From Siphlonurus alternatus (Eukaryota; Arthropoda; Insecta; Ephemeroptera; Siphlonuridae), in the NCBI GenBank assembly GCA_949825025.1, contig OX463779.1:47427784-47491783 (forward strand): DNA of 64,000 nucleotides. The letters run 5' to 3'. Shown here piece by piece: positions 33,714-43,515 of the stretch; position 1 is the stretch's first letter, and every line of letters starts with the position of its first letter. Under the pieces are notes generated by a model that had not been told where the DNA came from, searched no databases, and saw only the letters and a list, made by a program, of their open reading frames with translations. A program made the position numbers and the translations under genes.

Positions 33714-34149
33714 TGGATAGAGGGTGCAAAGTTATGCTACCCTGATTTTTTTCAGATTTTTTAGAGCCCGGGAACTATTTTTAAAAAATAATTGAAAGTT
33801 ATTTTTGTGACGTCACGAGACGCCGCTCCTTAAAAAAAAGATAGGACTTGCCACCGCGTGACGTCACAAAAGGACTTTCAATAATTTTTTTAAAAATACT
33901 TCCTGGGCTCTAAAAAATCTGAAAAAAATCAGGGTAGCATAACTTTGCACGCTCTATCCATTTCTGCAATGAAAAAAAATTGAGGACAATACTCCATTTG
34001 CTAAGGTTTACATGTTAAAATGGAGCTAAAAAACAGCTGATCGACGTTATCTCTACCTTAAGCCAACAGTATTTGAACCACCGCAGTTCCCCTCTAGCGG
34101 TTGAGACCTTACATTGTACCTTTCTTCTGAATCTCACGTTAACACTTTT

Positions 34150-34405
34150 ATTGAACAATTACGTCTTCAACTCATCCTTTACATATCTAAACCTAATCTT
34201 TTTATCTCTAAACACATCTTATTTCCTCTTCGCTCAAAGTGAGGATGAAATGAAGACAATATTTCTAACATTTCATGCTCAAAAAGAGGAAAAAATACTT
34301 AATCTCGTCGTTTTCCCTCTTTTTTCCTCTAAAATGGTGCAAAATAGGAGGTCATTAGACGAGAGGCGAGTTTAAGAGCGAATAAAAGATGACATTTATT
34401 TTAGT
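34150..34405 (+). mobile_element. MITE-A copy 6
   Basis: TTGAACAATTACGTCTTCAACTC at the left, AATAAAAGATGACATTTATTT at the right, with the internal family blocks. Lies 90 bp after the nested composite. Confidence 0.85.
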
Positions 34406-34424
34406 TTGGGCATAAACAACTCTA

Positions 34425-34745
34425 AACAAAATTAATAAATATATTACTGGACTATTTCTAATCGTCAATAAATTATGTTGTAGTACACCTAGAAAATTGA
34501 GCACTGAATTGTATAATTGTTTATCATCACTACACTTCAGGAGCACCTATTTTCTTCATAAGCTTTCGGGAATCTTTAGAGGATGGTAATAGAAGATTCC
34601 CGAAAGCTTATGAAGAAACCAGATGCACTTGAAGTGTAGTGATAATAAATAATTACAATTCAGTGCTCAATTTTCTCGGTGTACTACAATATTATCGACG
34701 AGTGGAAAATAGTCAAGTAATGTACGAATTAATTTTATTTATAAT
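34425..34745. mobile_element. long inverted repeat, arms about 150 bp
   Basis: Left arm 34425-34576, loop 34577-34592, right arm 34593-34745. The inner arm is exact: TTCATAAGCTTTCGGGAATCTT versus AAGATTCCCGAAAGCTTATGAA. Outward matches such as GAGCACTGAATTGTA / ACAATTCAGTGCTC and ATCACTACACTTC / GAAGTGTAGTGAT persist with increasing mismatch. Two mirror-image open frames through it (34355-34546 minus, 34639-34821 plus) reflect the symmetry. Confidence 0.8.
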
Positions 34746-34825
34746 AATGTATTTACAATTTTATAAACAACTCTATAGTTATGGCTTTTCCTCTATCCAT
34801 TTATTTTGGCTTCATCTCTGAGTTT

Positions 34826-35177
34826 GTATAATGGACAACCTATATATACATGAAAATGTTTATTGCAGAAATGAATAGAGGGCACCAAATTATGCTACTC
34901 TGCATTTTTTCAGATTTTTTTTTTTAGACCGAAACTATTTTTAAATAATTTTATAATTGAAAGTTCTGTAAGTTGGCACCTCTGAATCCTTAATAAAAAG
35001 GATAGGACCGATACGCCTATTGACGCCTCCAGGGGTCATGGCTGCACTTTCAATAATTATTTAAAAATAGTTTTAGGTTTCAAAAAAATCTGAAAAAATT
35101 CAGAGTAGCATAATTTGGTACCCTCTATTCATTTCTGCAATAAAAAATTTCTATCATGTAGGTTGTCCATTATAAAT
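34826..35177. mobile_element. MITE-B2 copy (subfamily with ATGGACAACCTA ends)
   Basis: Left ATAATGGACAACCTATATATA CATG; right CATGTAGGTTGTCCATTATA. The inner part matches MITE-B (TTTATTGCAGAAATGAATAG; CAGAGTAGCATAATTTGG). The internal half-repeat TTGGCACCTCTGAATCC / CGCCTCCAGGGG is degraded. Confidence 0.8.
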
Positions 35178-36353
35178 ATCTGACTTTAATCTAAGCTAGT
35201 AATTACATTTTTTCTTAATATTTGATTACCTGCATGTATTAAAATATTGTTAAATGTCTTTTTTAGCTCCTAACATACCACACGAAAACTTTTAAAATTG
35301 TATAACTTTAAAAAAAAATTAATTGTGACTTTTTATATAAAAAAAATAATTATACTAAATAATAGTTTGAAGGATAATGCTTTGTCTTATGAGATTAAAA
35401 AGTTTCGCTCTGCATAAAAGTTGGCTCGCATTTTCACTATCTTTTCAACCGAAAGACTTGTGCTGCATTTTTATTTTAATTCCAACTTTTGAAAAGAAAT
35501 AATATGAATGAAATAGGATTTTAATATGAGAAAAATTATAAAAGCTGGAATTAGAATTAATTTATTCAGGATTTAAAAAAAAAAATACATTTTTATTTTT
35601 TTATTTAAGTCATTTTATATAATATTTTATTATACTGTTAGACTATGAGTCACTGGTAGTTATTTATAATTAAAATAAACAAAAACAAATTTTTATTTTA
35701 TTCATTTTGAACTTTTACTTGGTTGTATGTACAGATTTTATCCAACATTATGATGAAACTTTGGTTGACATACCATCCAATAAACTGGGGTTGTTCACTT
35801 TGTGTATGGGCATCTGCCTTTTTCAACCAACAATATAGAATTATAGAATTTCAACTCAATATAGAATTATTATTATTATAACTACTTTTATTTTTTTAAA
35901 GTTAATTATTAAATAAATATTGGAATGAAAAGTTTGTTTTTCGTGTCTTTTGACCGAGTGTTGTAAGCAACGAAAAACAATCTTTTAAATACTTCCTGTG
36001 TATTCCAATCATCCTTGCAGATATAGGAATATCAATCTATGGACTTTTTTATATGTTGACAGTAAAAAGTACAAGATACGTTTTAAAGATAGCTGATTTA
36101 ATTTTTTACCTTTTTGATTTTGTTTATGATATAAATATGTTCGATGTTTTTTTTTTATGTAGTGAAAAATTTGAAATATAAATTAATTTTATAGTTTTAT
36201 TTTTTTTAAATTTTGTATATAGATATTTCAAAGAGATTCTTTTATTCATTTTTCCTGTACATCTCTTGACAGCACGTACTTTACTTCCGTCTCACTTGCT
36301 AGAGCTGCAGCTTCAATAGACAGATGCAGATTTGTAATTTTTTTAGGAGATGT
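35178..36353. other. AT-rich sequence, no gene
   Basis: No repeat family or coding frame recognised. A mild balanced patch at 36250-36320. Confidence 0.5.
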
Positions 36354-36691
36354 AAAAAAAGAACCCAGTCTATCAATATCAAAAGAGTTTTGGTTCACCA
36401 CACCTCCATAGACTGCGTGGTAACGTCTACAAACAAAGCAGGCGTAAAGTTCGTGGTGTCCAGAGGTGATGTATATATAGACGATTGATTAAATTTGTGA
36501 AATGATAAAAAGCTTAAAAAATCCCGAATTGAAATTTTTTAAGCTTTTTATCATTTCACAAATTTAATCAATCGTCTATATATACATCACCTCTGGACAC
36601 CACGAACTTTACGCCTGCTTTGTTTGTAGACGTTACCACGCAGTCTATGGAGGTGTGGTGAACCAAAACTATTTTGATATTGATAGACTGG

Positions 36692-36702
<11 letters not shown>
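36354..36702. mobile_element. near-perfect 349-bp foldback element
   Basis: Arms 36354-36522 and 36534-36702 (169 bp each) differ at only about one seen position (AAAAGAGTTTTGG versus CCAAAACTATTTTG). The loop is CCCGAATTGAA. Arms carry CACACCTCCATAGACTGCGT and AAAGTTCGTGGTGTCC. High arm identity means either recent insertion or gene conversion. A weak relative (GTAAAGTTCGCGGTGTTCC) lies near 59538. Confidence 0.9.

Positions 36703-36743
<41 letters not shown>
36699..36743 (+). repeat. poly(T) tract of about 45 bp
   Basis: Uninterrupted T run between the foldback element and MITE-A copy 7. Confidence 0.9.
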
Positions 36744-36744
<1 letters not shown>

Positions 36745-36781
36745 CATCTTTTATTCTCTATTCTCTATTAAACTCTCCTCT

Positions 36782-37019
36782 GTGCAGCGCATCTTAGAGT
36801 TCACCACTAAGGCGAACCTACGAAGAGAGCTGTAAACAGAAACAAACAAAGAAAAGAAACGAGAAAAACAAAGAAAATCAAAACATAGACACAATAAACA
36901 AAGAAATAAATTCCCATATGGGAAACAGTCAAAAATCTGCGGTCTCTTAAAGGCCGCGCTGGGGGCATACATGACCAAAATGTGTCAATTGCCCCAAAAT
37001 ATAAATCAATCAATCAATC
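36782..37019 (+). mobile_element. retroposon with (ATCA)n tail and 12-bp target duplication
   Basis: AAACTCTCCTCT at 36770-36781 is repeated at 37020-37031 and belongs to the host MITE-A. The insert is 238 bp, noncoding, and ends AATCAATCAATCAATCA. The long target duplication and simple-repeat tail identify LINE-mediated insertion. The body (GAGTTCACCACTAAGGCGAA; CTTAAAGGCCGCGCTGGGGG) is not recognised: a SINE or a 5'-truncated LINE end. Confidence 0.8.
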
Positions 37020-37036
37020 AAACTCTCCTCTCGTCT

Positions 37037-37270
37037 AATGGAGTATCGTCCTCAATTTTTTTTATTGCAGAAATGGATAGAGGGTGCAAAGTTATGCTAC
37101 CCTGATTTTTTTTCAGATTTTTTTGAGACCTGGAACTATTTTTAAAAAATTATTGAAAGTCCTTTTTGTGACGTCACGCGGCGGCAAGTCCAATCTTTTT
37201 CTTAAGGAGCGGAGTCTCGTGACCCCTCTATCCATTTCTGCAATAAAAAAAATGAGGACAATACTTTATT
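37037..37270. mobile_element. MITE-B copy inside MITE-A copy 7
   Basis: TAATGGAGTATCGTCCTCAA then TTGCAGAAATGGATAGAGGG TGCAAAG. The right end CCATTTCTGCAATAAAAAAAA with TGAGGACAATACT is the inverse. The right half is shortened: the second GCTACCCTGATTT block is missing. Confidence 0.85.
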
Positions 37271-37354
37271 TTCTCCTATTTTTAACCATTATCGGAAAAA
37301 AATACGATATTACGTCTTTTCCCCTCTTCTTGAGCATAAAATGTTAAGAACATT

Positions 37355-37532
37355 GGGGGACATTCACAAAGCACTTTAACTCCCACTTTAGCCCCGATTT
37401 TTAACCCTGGTGCTAAACATGGTACTAAACCAGGGGCTAACCATGTTAAGCTCATAGTTTGGCACCATGTTTAGCACCAGGGTTAAAAATCGGGGCTAAA
37501 GTGGGGGTTAAAGTGCTTTGTGAATGTCCCCC
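37355..37532. mobile_element. foldback element (GGG..ATTCAC family), copy 3
   Basis: 178-bp hairpin: GGGGGACATTCACAAAGCAC TTTAAC at the left with the inverse at the right, inner TTTTTAACCCTGGTGCTAAACATGG-type arms. ATT duplicated at 37352-37354 and 37533-37535. It occupies the same site within MITE-A as copy 2 at 28302. Confidence 0.9.
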
Positions 37533-37646
37533 ATTGTCTTCTATTTATCCTCACTTTAAGCGAAGAAGAAATTAAATGTGTTTTTAGAGGTAAAAAGTTT
37601 AAGTTTAAACGAGGATGAGTTGAAGACGAAATATTTCAACTAGGGA

Positions 37647-38334
37647 TATATCTGGAGTAAGTGCAACATGCCACTAAAAAAGGGTGTAGTTACTTTTGTA
37701 CGTTACTGTACAGTACATTTAACATGTGTGTATGTTATGATTTTGATGAAGCAATTCCTGCTACTGTTATTGCAAGGTTAATGAATTATCAACATTGCTC
37801 TCCACCAAGCATGTAGTACTGAGAAGCTCACATTCCAATGAACTCGTTCAGTTTCCAGATGTGAGGGTTTCAAGATCCTCTCAGAACACTCTTGAGGTTT
37901 GCTAGAGATGTTAAAAAACACACGTATAACATCAGACTCTTGCAAGTACTTGAAGTTGCTTGGTACGCTGTGTAAAAAAAAAAATTTACAAAATTCAAAA
38001 TAGTTTGTATACAAAAATCGTCACGTATATTTTAAATGACTTTGTAAAAAAATAATCTAACGGTTTTGTTTCCATGAAAAATATTATTCTGTACGCATGG
38101 TATTTTTCTGCATATTTGGAAAGAGTATATATCTCGAGTTAAATATTGTCAAAAAAATTCAGACATTTCTTTGAACCCATCCTTAAAATTGAGAGGAAAA
38201 ATGCTGTAACGCCATATGCTTTTGTATTATATTTGCACGACTATGACGTCACAGCGTTTTGCAGTGTTAAAAAAATCTAAAATATTGACAAATACATAAA
38301 TCAAGATTATCTATTTATATTTGCAATATTTTTT
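37647..38334. other. no gene recognised
   Basis: AT-rich; balanced patch 37790-37960. A 78-codon minus-strand frame at 37778-38014 has no recognisable domain. Confidence 0.4.
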
Positions 38335-38578
38335 TTCATCTCCGTGTTCTTTGACGAAGGGAACCATGGAAACCCCAAGTCAGGATGGTCGGTGTCAGAA
38401 CACGGTCTTAACACCTCCCGAATTCATGAGGCAGTGGCTCGTCTCTAACCAGACAGTGATGGTTCAGTCCTCTCGATCTTTTTACCTATAGTTCTCCCAA
38501 TAGGATTCGAACGTACGACCTTCTGACTGTAAGTCAGATGAATGATCCACCATATATGCTCGGTATATTTAAATTTTA
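38335..38578 (-). mobile_element. tRNA-derived SINE (family S3)
   Basis: Minus strand: A-box-like region TATGGTGGATCATTC, an anticodon-like stem-loop TCTGACTTACAGTCAGA, and B box GTACGTTCGAATCC. Then a body with GAGGTGTTAAGACCGTG and CATCCTGACTTGGGGTTTCC. Loop sequence TAC is Val-like, but identity of the parent tRNA is uncertain. A second copy begins at 63800. Confidence 0.8.
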
Positions 38579-39411
38579 CAATCACTATCTTGACACTTCT
38601 CAATTACCCCTTGTAAGTAGCCATATGATAACACAACCATCGTCCAGTTATCATGTGCGTAGTTAAATTTGAAAGTTTATTGCTGTATTTTTAATTGAGT
38701 TGTCCATTTATAAAAAAATAAAACACATATCAAACAATATAATATGAATTATTCCCTATAATAAATTACTGTGGACAAACAAAAATTGAATATTGCCCTG
38801 AAAATAATATTTTTTTTTTAATCAAATACGATACTTTTAATTTAATTAGTCATATTTTATTTAGTACATATTTCATAATAAACTCAGACGTATTTCTAAT
38901 TAGTACTGATTGCTATAACTAACATAGAGTAGAGTTAAAAAAACAAACTTTTACATGTTTAAACACTACTGGGATATTTTTTTCCTCTATTTTATACTAT
39001 ACCTATGTTTGAGCAAGTAATTAACCCAGACCAGGTACGAATATATAAAACTGATAAAAAAAAATATTTCAAAACATTGTACTAGTGTCAATATTCGACA
39101 GACAAATTTTTTATAACATATTTTATGACCTGACATGGTTTGTATAATGTATTCGAGTGGCGAAATATTAACAGTATATGGGGGGGGGATGGGGGGAGAC
39201 CAAAGAGAACCCTGGGGTGGCGTTTTGTCATTTCGATATTTTGTTTATGTACGGTAGACAAACATTGCCACAGGCAGCTACAACGTGCCATCATATAAAA
39301 AATAATAAAACAACTACACTGAGAACATGTTACTGAACTTGTAATATCAATAACAAAAGAAATTATATTGTGTTTTAGATATAAGCTTCAAAAACCATCC
39401 TGAGTTTAAAT
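38579..39411. other. AT-rich sequence, no gene
   Basis: A G9 run at 39181 beside GGATGGGGGGAGACC. Otherwise no feature. Confidence 0.5.
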
Positions 39412-39652
39412 GTTTCATATTCTATTCTCTATTAAACTCTCTTTTCGTCTAATTTCCTCATATTTAAACTATTCTAGAGAAAAAAATACGAGATTACGTA
39501 TTTTTTCCTCTTCTTGAGGATAAAATGTTAGAAATATTGACTTCATTTCATCCTCAATTTGAGCAAAGAGGAAATAAGATGTATTTTAGAGGTAAAAAGA
39601 ATATGTTTAGACGTGTAAAGGATGAGTTGAAGGCGTAATTTTTCAACTAAGG
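39412..39652 (-). mobile_element. MITE-A copy 8
   Basis: TTTCATATTCTATTCTCTATT at the left, GATGAGTTGAAGGCGTAATT TTTCAACTAAGG at the right. Confidence 0.85.
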
Positions 39653-40031
39653 ATTCTCAACTGTATTCTCCAATACAATTAGAAGGAATGGGCTCTATAG
39701 CGATGCTGTTATTACATTATCAGTAATAATAATAATAATAATAATGTAATAATTATCAGTATCAGTTTTATATTTTTAACTGAAATTTAATCATAATAAA
39801 TACAAGTTATTTATTTATTTATTGCTTCTTCTTTTTTTTTTCTCTATATAATGTCACTAATTAAGTTGTCACTGTATGTTTTTTTGTAATGCAATTTGTG
39901 TTGACAAGACTGAAATATTCATGTGACTATTGTTTTTTTATGTTTTAGTTATTAAATATTTTAAGCTGACAAGACTAATGCTGTATTTTGACAATTTATT
40001 TTGTCATTGTATGTACTGCCTGTGGTCAAAT

Positions 40032-40453
40032 AATTCTATTCTATTCTATTCTATTCTATTCTATTCTATTCTATTCTATTCTATTCTATTCTATTCTATT
40101 CTATTCTATTCTATTCTATTCTATTCTATTCTATTCTATTCTATTCTATTCTATTCTATTCTATTCTATTCTATTCTATTCTATTCTATTCTATTCTATT
40201 CTATTCTATTCTATTCTATTCTATTCTATTCTATTCTATTCTATTCTATTCTATTCTATTCTATTCTATTCTATTCTATTCTATTCTATTCTATTCTATT
40301 CTATTCTATTCTATTCTATTCTATTCTATTCTATTCTATTCTATTCTATTCTATTCTATTCTATTCTATTCTATTCTATTCTATTCTATTCTATTCTATT
40401 CTATTCTATTCTATTCTATTCTATTCTATTCTATTCTATTCTATTCTATTCTA
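40032..40453 (+). repeat. pure (ATTCT)n pentanucleotide array, about 84 units
   Basis: No interruption is visible across about 420 bp. Long Phe-Tyr-Ser-Ile-Leu open frames across it exist only because the pentamer lacks stops on this strand. ATTCT is the unit known to expand in human ATXN10 (SCA10) and to unwind easily. Confidence 0.97.
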
Positions 40454-40736
40454 AGTATTATAATCTTAAATTTTATGGTTAATACTCATCATTTATTTAT
40501 TAAAGTAAATATTATGCATTTATGCCAATTTTTTATACAAATTTTAAATGGATTGATTACATTATATTATAGGCCATACAGCATAGAATAATTTATATAA
40601 ATAATTACAAAAAACAAAAAACTTAACATTAAATATTAAATTAATATAAGTAAACATCAAAATTAACTAATGTAATAACAGAAGAATATATTTTTTATTT
40701 GAATTAATCAAGGATCTTGTACTATCATTGATAAGC

Positions 40737-40925
40737 TAGCTCTATAACAATAGCGTTATAGCTGCTGAGGCAAAAAGCCATTGTATCATGGCCACCGAGC
40801 GCAACATTCTGTATTGTTTTAGCTTCACAGGCCATGGTAAGATGGTGAATATCCTATTGTTCTACCACTCACTTCTTCCTCACGACAGTGCCCCCACCTA
40901 TCCATAGTATACAATTAAGATTCTT
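40737..40925 (-). repeat. dispersed repeat, inverse of 15418-15610
   Basis: GATAGCTGCTGAGG-like start, TATCATGGCCACCGAGCGCA, CACAGGCCATGGTAAGATGG and CCTATTGTTCTACCACTCAC match the 15.4 kb repeat in inverse order. Confidence 0.8.
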
Positions 40926-41572
40926 GGAAATAACCTTTATCATTAATCATTATAAAACATATAAATTATTATTATTATAAGTATAAAGTTGCATTTTAAA
41001 TGTTGAAAAAATTCCTGATTGTTTTAATATTTATTATGCAAAGATACCATAATACCATGATATTCTCTCAAATTGTTTTCATTGTGTTTAATATTTTATG
41101 AATTTTGTAAGATATTTTTCATTAACCAAAAGCAACTAACTCTATACGTGAAATATTCTCCAGTTGTCACAGAGTGACGATAGTGAATGGTTCTTTCACT
41201 GTGGGACTGAAACCGTAGATTTTATAACACACGGTCTACTTTTCAGTGTAAAAGAAAAAACTTTTACTTCCCCTAAATAACATACTTTTATTAACATCAT
41301 TCATAGGCTACGCAATATAATATTTTTGTATAATTAAATTTTTTTGCTACTTGTATGTTGTTATTTGTTTTTTTTTTGTATATTATGTTTCATAACTTGG
41401 AGGTACGTTTTAATTTGCTATATTTTTTGTTTATAAGAAATAATAATAATTTGTTCCTATTTGAAGTTTAAATAAACATTTTTATATCTATTTTTTTATA
41501 TGTTTATAATATTAGTTTATCATTTCAATTAAAACTAAAATCGTTTCAATTTAATATGCAAAAAGAAGTCAA
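40926..41572. other. AT-rich sequence, no gene
   Basis: No repeat family or coding frame recognised. Confidence 0.5.
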
Positions 41573-41895
41573 ACTACTTCGAGCGTGGTTAGTACTTGGA
41601 TGGGTGACCGTTTCAATTAAAAATTTCGTTGTTGGGGTAAATTCGTCTCACTTTCCACCCAGTGCAGTGATGCACTTGTGTTTTGTTCCCCCGATACTTT
41701 TGGGCATCACTTTGGTCCATTGATAAAAAGTAGAGGTGTCCGTCCTAACTGAGGTTTTTCACTGTTCCCTCAGTCTCACTGCAGTGAATGCTGGGATAAC
41801 TACGAAAATGGGAATATGGGCTTTCCCTCCCTTATCTTTACCTATTACTCCACCGCGAGCTCCAAGCTCATAAGGGTGCATCCTTGTAAGAATAA
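41573..41895 (+). mobile_element. SINE family S1, 5S head truncated
   Basis: Begins GTCAAACTACTTCGAGCGTG GTTAGTACTTGGATGGGTGACC, the 3' half of the 5S-like head. Then CAGTGCAGTGATGCACTTGT, TGATAAAAAGTAGAGGTGTC and CGTCCTAACTGAGGTTTTTC. Ends GGGTGCATCCTTGTAAG. Co-linear with 12548-12958. Confidence 0.9.
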
Positions 41896-42328
41896 ATTTA
41901 AATATTTGCAATGTGTTCATTTCAATTCTATAAAAATGATAAGAAAAATATATAAAAAAAGAGGAAGTGAAGATCTTTATTGAATTAGCCTCAATGCTGA
42001 GGAAATAAGCATGAAGTGCACGTAAATTGCTTCAAGATGGCGTGAGGCGCACGACGATTGTGTCTGGAATATGACATGTTCAGACGTGATTGTTTTCTCT
42101 GAGCTCATTAATGCAGCAAGCTTCTTGCATCGTTCACATAGTATCATTATCATTGAGAAATAATATAACCCTAGTAATACTAAAAGGCACTTTGAGGTTT
42201 CCTGGTATACCACAGTGAGGGGGTGGGGGGGGGGACTCTCTTCATGACGTCACATTTTGTAACTAGTTATTATTAGTATTAACGATTAATCTCAGTAACT
42301 TGGGCGTCATGATGTTAATTGTATTGAG
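41896..42328. other. no gene recognised
   Basis: Balanced patch 41985-42220, then a G-rich run (about 42219-42235) followed by TCATGACGTCAC. A 78-codon minus-strand frame has no recognisable motif. Confidence 0.4.
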
Positions 42329-42622
42329 AATTTCTGTCAGACGGAATCAAATGAAATAAATTTTAAAAAATTTGAGAATATTCTAATCGCTTATATAATT
42401 ATGATTTGACCAAATTCAAGATGTAATTTTCTCACAACAGCTCCATTTCCGGTTTCCGTCCATAAGGCCCCATGTTAAATTTCTACCTGAAAACTGATCA
42501 GACGGATCCACTTCAAAATTTGTGTGCCACCTATTGATGGCGAGTTCTCTGCAAGTCTTCTTGCATTGGAGGGGGCCGATTCCGAGATCTTAATCAACTG
42601 AGATTCATCCTTAAACGAAAAG
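42329..42622 (+). repeat. dispersed repeat G, inverse of 60603-60893
   Basis: GAGAATTTCTGTCAGACGGAAT, AGCTCCATTTCCGGTTTCC, GGCGAGTTCTCTGCAAGTC and CTTAATCAACTGAGATTCATCC each recur in inverse order at 60.6-60.9 kb with moderate divergence. Confidence 0.8.
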
Positions 42623-43238
42623 GATCAACTTTTTTATATGACATAATATGTCATGAATATTCCTTTACTTTCCGATTCTCAGTACCATGCAGCATTCATT
42701 CCAATTCTTTAGAGTGATTTTAAATCTTACTCATAACAATACAGAAGGGTGAATTGTGTTTAATTATAAGGAAAAAATAGTGATAAAAATAATATTTTGT
42801 AAAGGTTTTAAATAATAATAAAATTTAAAGACTAACAAAGAGAAATATCATATTTAATAATTATAGTTTAAAATTAAATTGTTTTAAATAAATTGAAGTC
42901 ATAGTAAGAAATTACTTCATATTATAATACAAAGTTGTTTGAGATTAAAATAAATTTAATGTTCTGTGCGAAGCTGTATGAACGATTTTCAGCTACAGAA
43001 CACAGCAAACTAATCTTGTAAGTAAATGAAGTCTCACAACAGCAGAGGCGTTTTTTTTATACTTTATTTTAAAACAGGTTTATTTGTTCATATAAAGTAG
43101 AGTTAAATCTTACCCAAGGAGAAAATATTTCAAAACATTCTAGAAGCATACAATATGGTTTGTGAACAAGACCTAAGCTAGGCTTCATATGTTTTAGAAT
43201 TAAGTTCATTACCAGTATTAACACACAAGCTTTTACAA
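42623..43238. other. AT-rich sequence, no gene
   Basis: Nothing recognised. Confidence 0.5.
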
Positions 43239-43515
43239 TGCTCCCTCCTTGGGGTAAATTCATCCCCCTTTCCACCCATGCAGTACAGTGATGCACTTGT
43301 GTGTGGTTCCCCAGGCTTTGGACATTACTTTGATCCATTGATAAAAATTAGAGGTGTCTGTCCTGACTGAGGTTTTCCACGGTTCCCTCAGTCTCACCTC
43401 AGCGGGGACGCGTAACAGTCCGTGGCCACCATCCTTTCCCTCTCTTATCCCTAAACATTACCCCGCCGCGAGCTGTAAACTCTTAGGGGTGTATCCTTGT
43501 AAAAAAAGAAAGCGA
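43239..43515 (+). mobile_element. SINE family S1, body only (head missing)
   Basis: CTCCTTGGGGTAAATTCATC, CAGTGATGCACTTGTGTGTG, CTGTCCTGACTGAGGTTTTCC and GAGCTGTAAACTCTTAGGGG TGTATCCTTG match the S1 body; A-rich tail. The 5S-like head is absent, as expected of 5' truncation. Confidence 0.85.

Larger units (their letters stand above)
31363..33993. mobile_element. MITE-B copy split by a LINE insertion
   Basis: Left part AATGGAGTATTGACCGCAAT then TTATTGCAGAAA (to about 31399). The right part resumes at TGGATAGAGGGTGCAAAG (about 33714) and ends ACAATACTCCATT, the inverse of the left end. The right part contains GTGACGTCAC twice in inverted halves. Confidence 0.85.
31014..34061. mobile_element. 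five-layer nested transposon composite framed by MITE-C-like ends
   Basis: Outer ends TTAAGGTAGAGATAATGTC with CAGCTGTTTTTCAGCTCCATTT, and the inverse AAATGGAGCTAAAAAACAGC TG with ACGTTATCTCTACCTTAA, form TIRs of about 68 bp (31014-31081 and 33994-34061). Inside lie MITE-N (about 31079-31366), then MITE-B (31363-33993), itself split by a LINE (31400-33713). The outer TIR begins with the same TTAAGGTAGAGATAA as MITE-C, but the interior differs, so it is a relative rather than another C copy. Confidence 0.75.
36744..37646 (-). mobile_element. MITE-A copy 7, carrying three insertions
   Basis: Left TTTCATCTTTTATTCTCTATT, right GAGTTGAAGACGAAATATTT CAACTAG. Removing 36782-37031, about 37037-37270, and 37355-37535 leaves an ordinary MITE-A. 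Confidence 0.85.

Noticed and set aside
38520..38578. tRNA gene on the minus strand
   Set aside because: B box and anticodon-like loop belong to a SINE head; the body recurs at the window end.
39930..40482. 174- and 164-codon FYSIL-repeat frames
   Set aside because: The pentamer ATTCT lacks stops on this strand; not a protein repeat.
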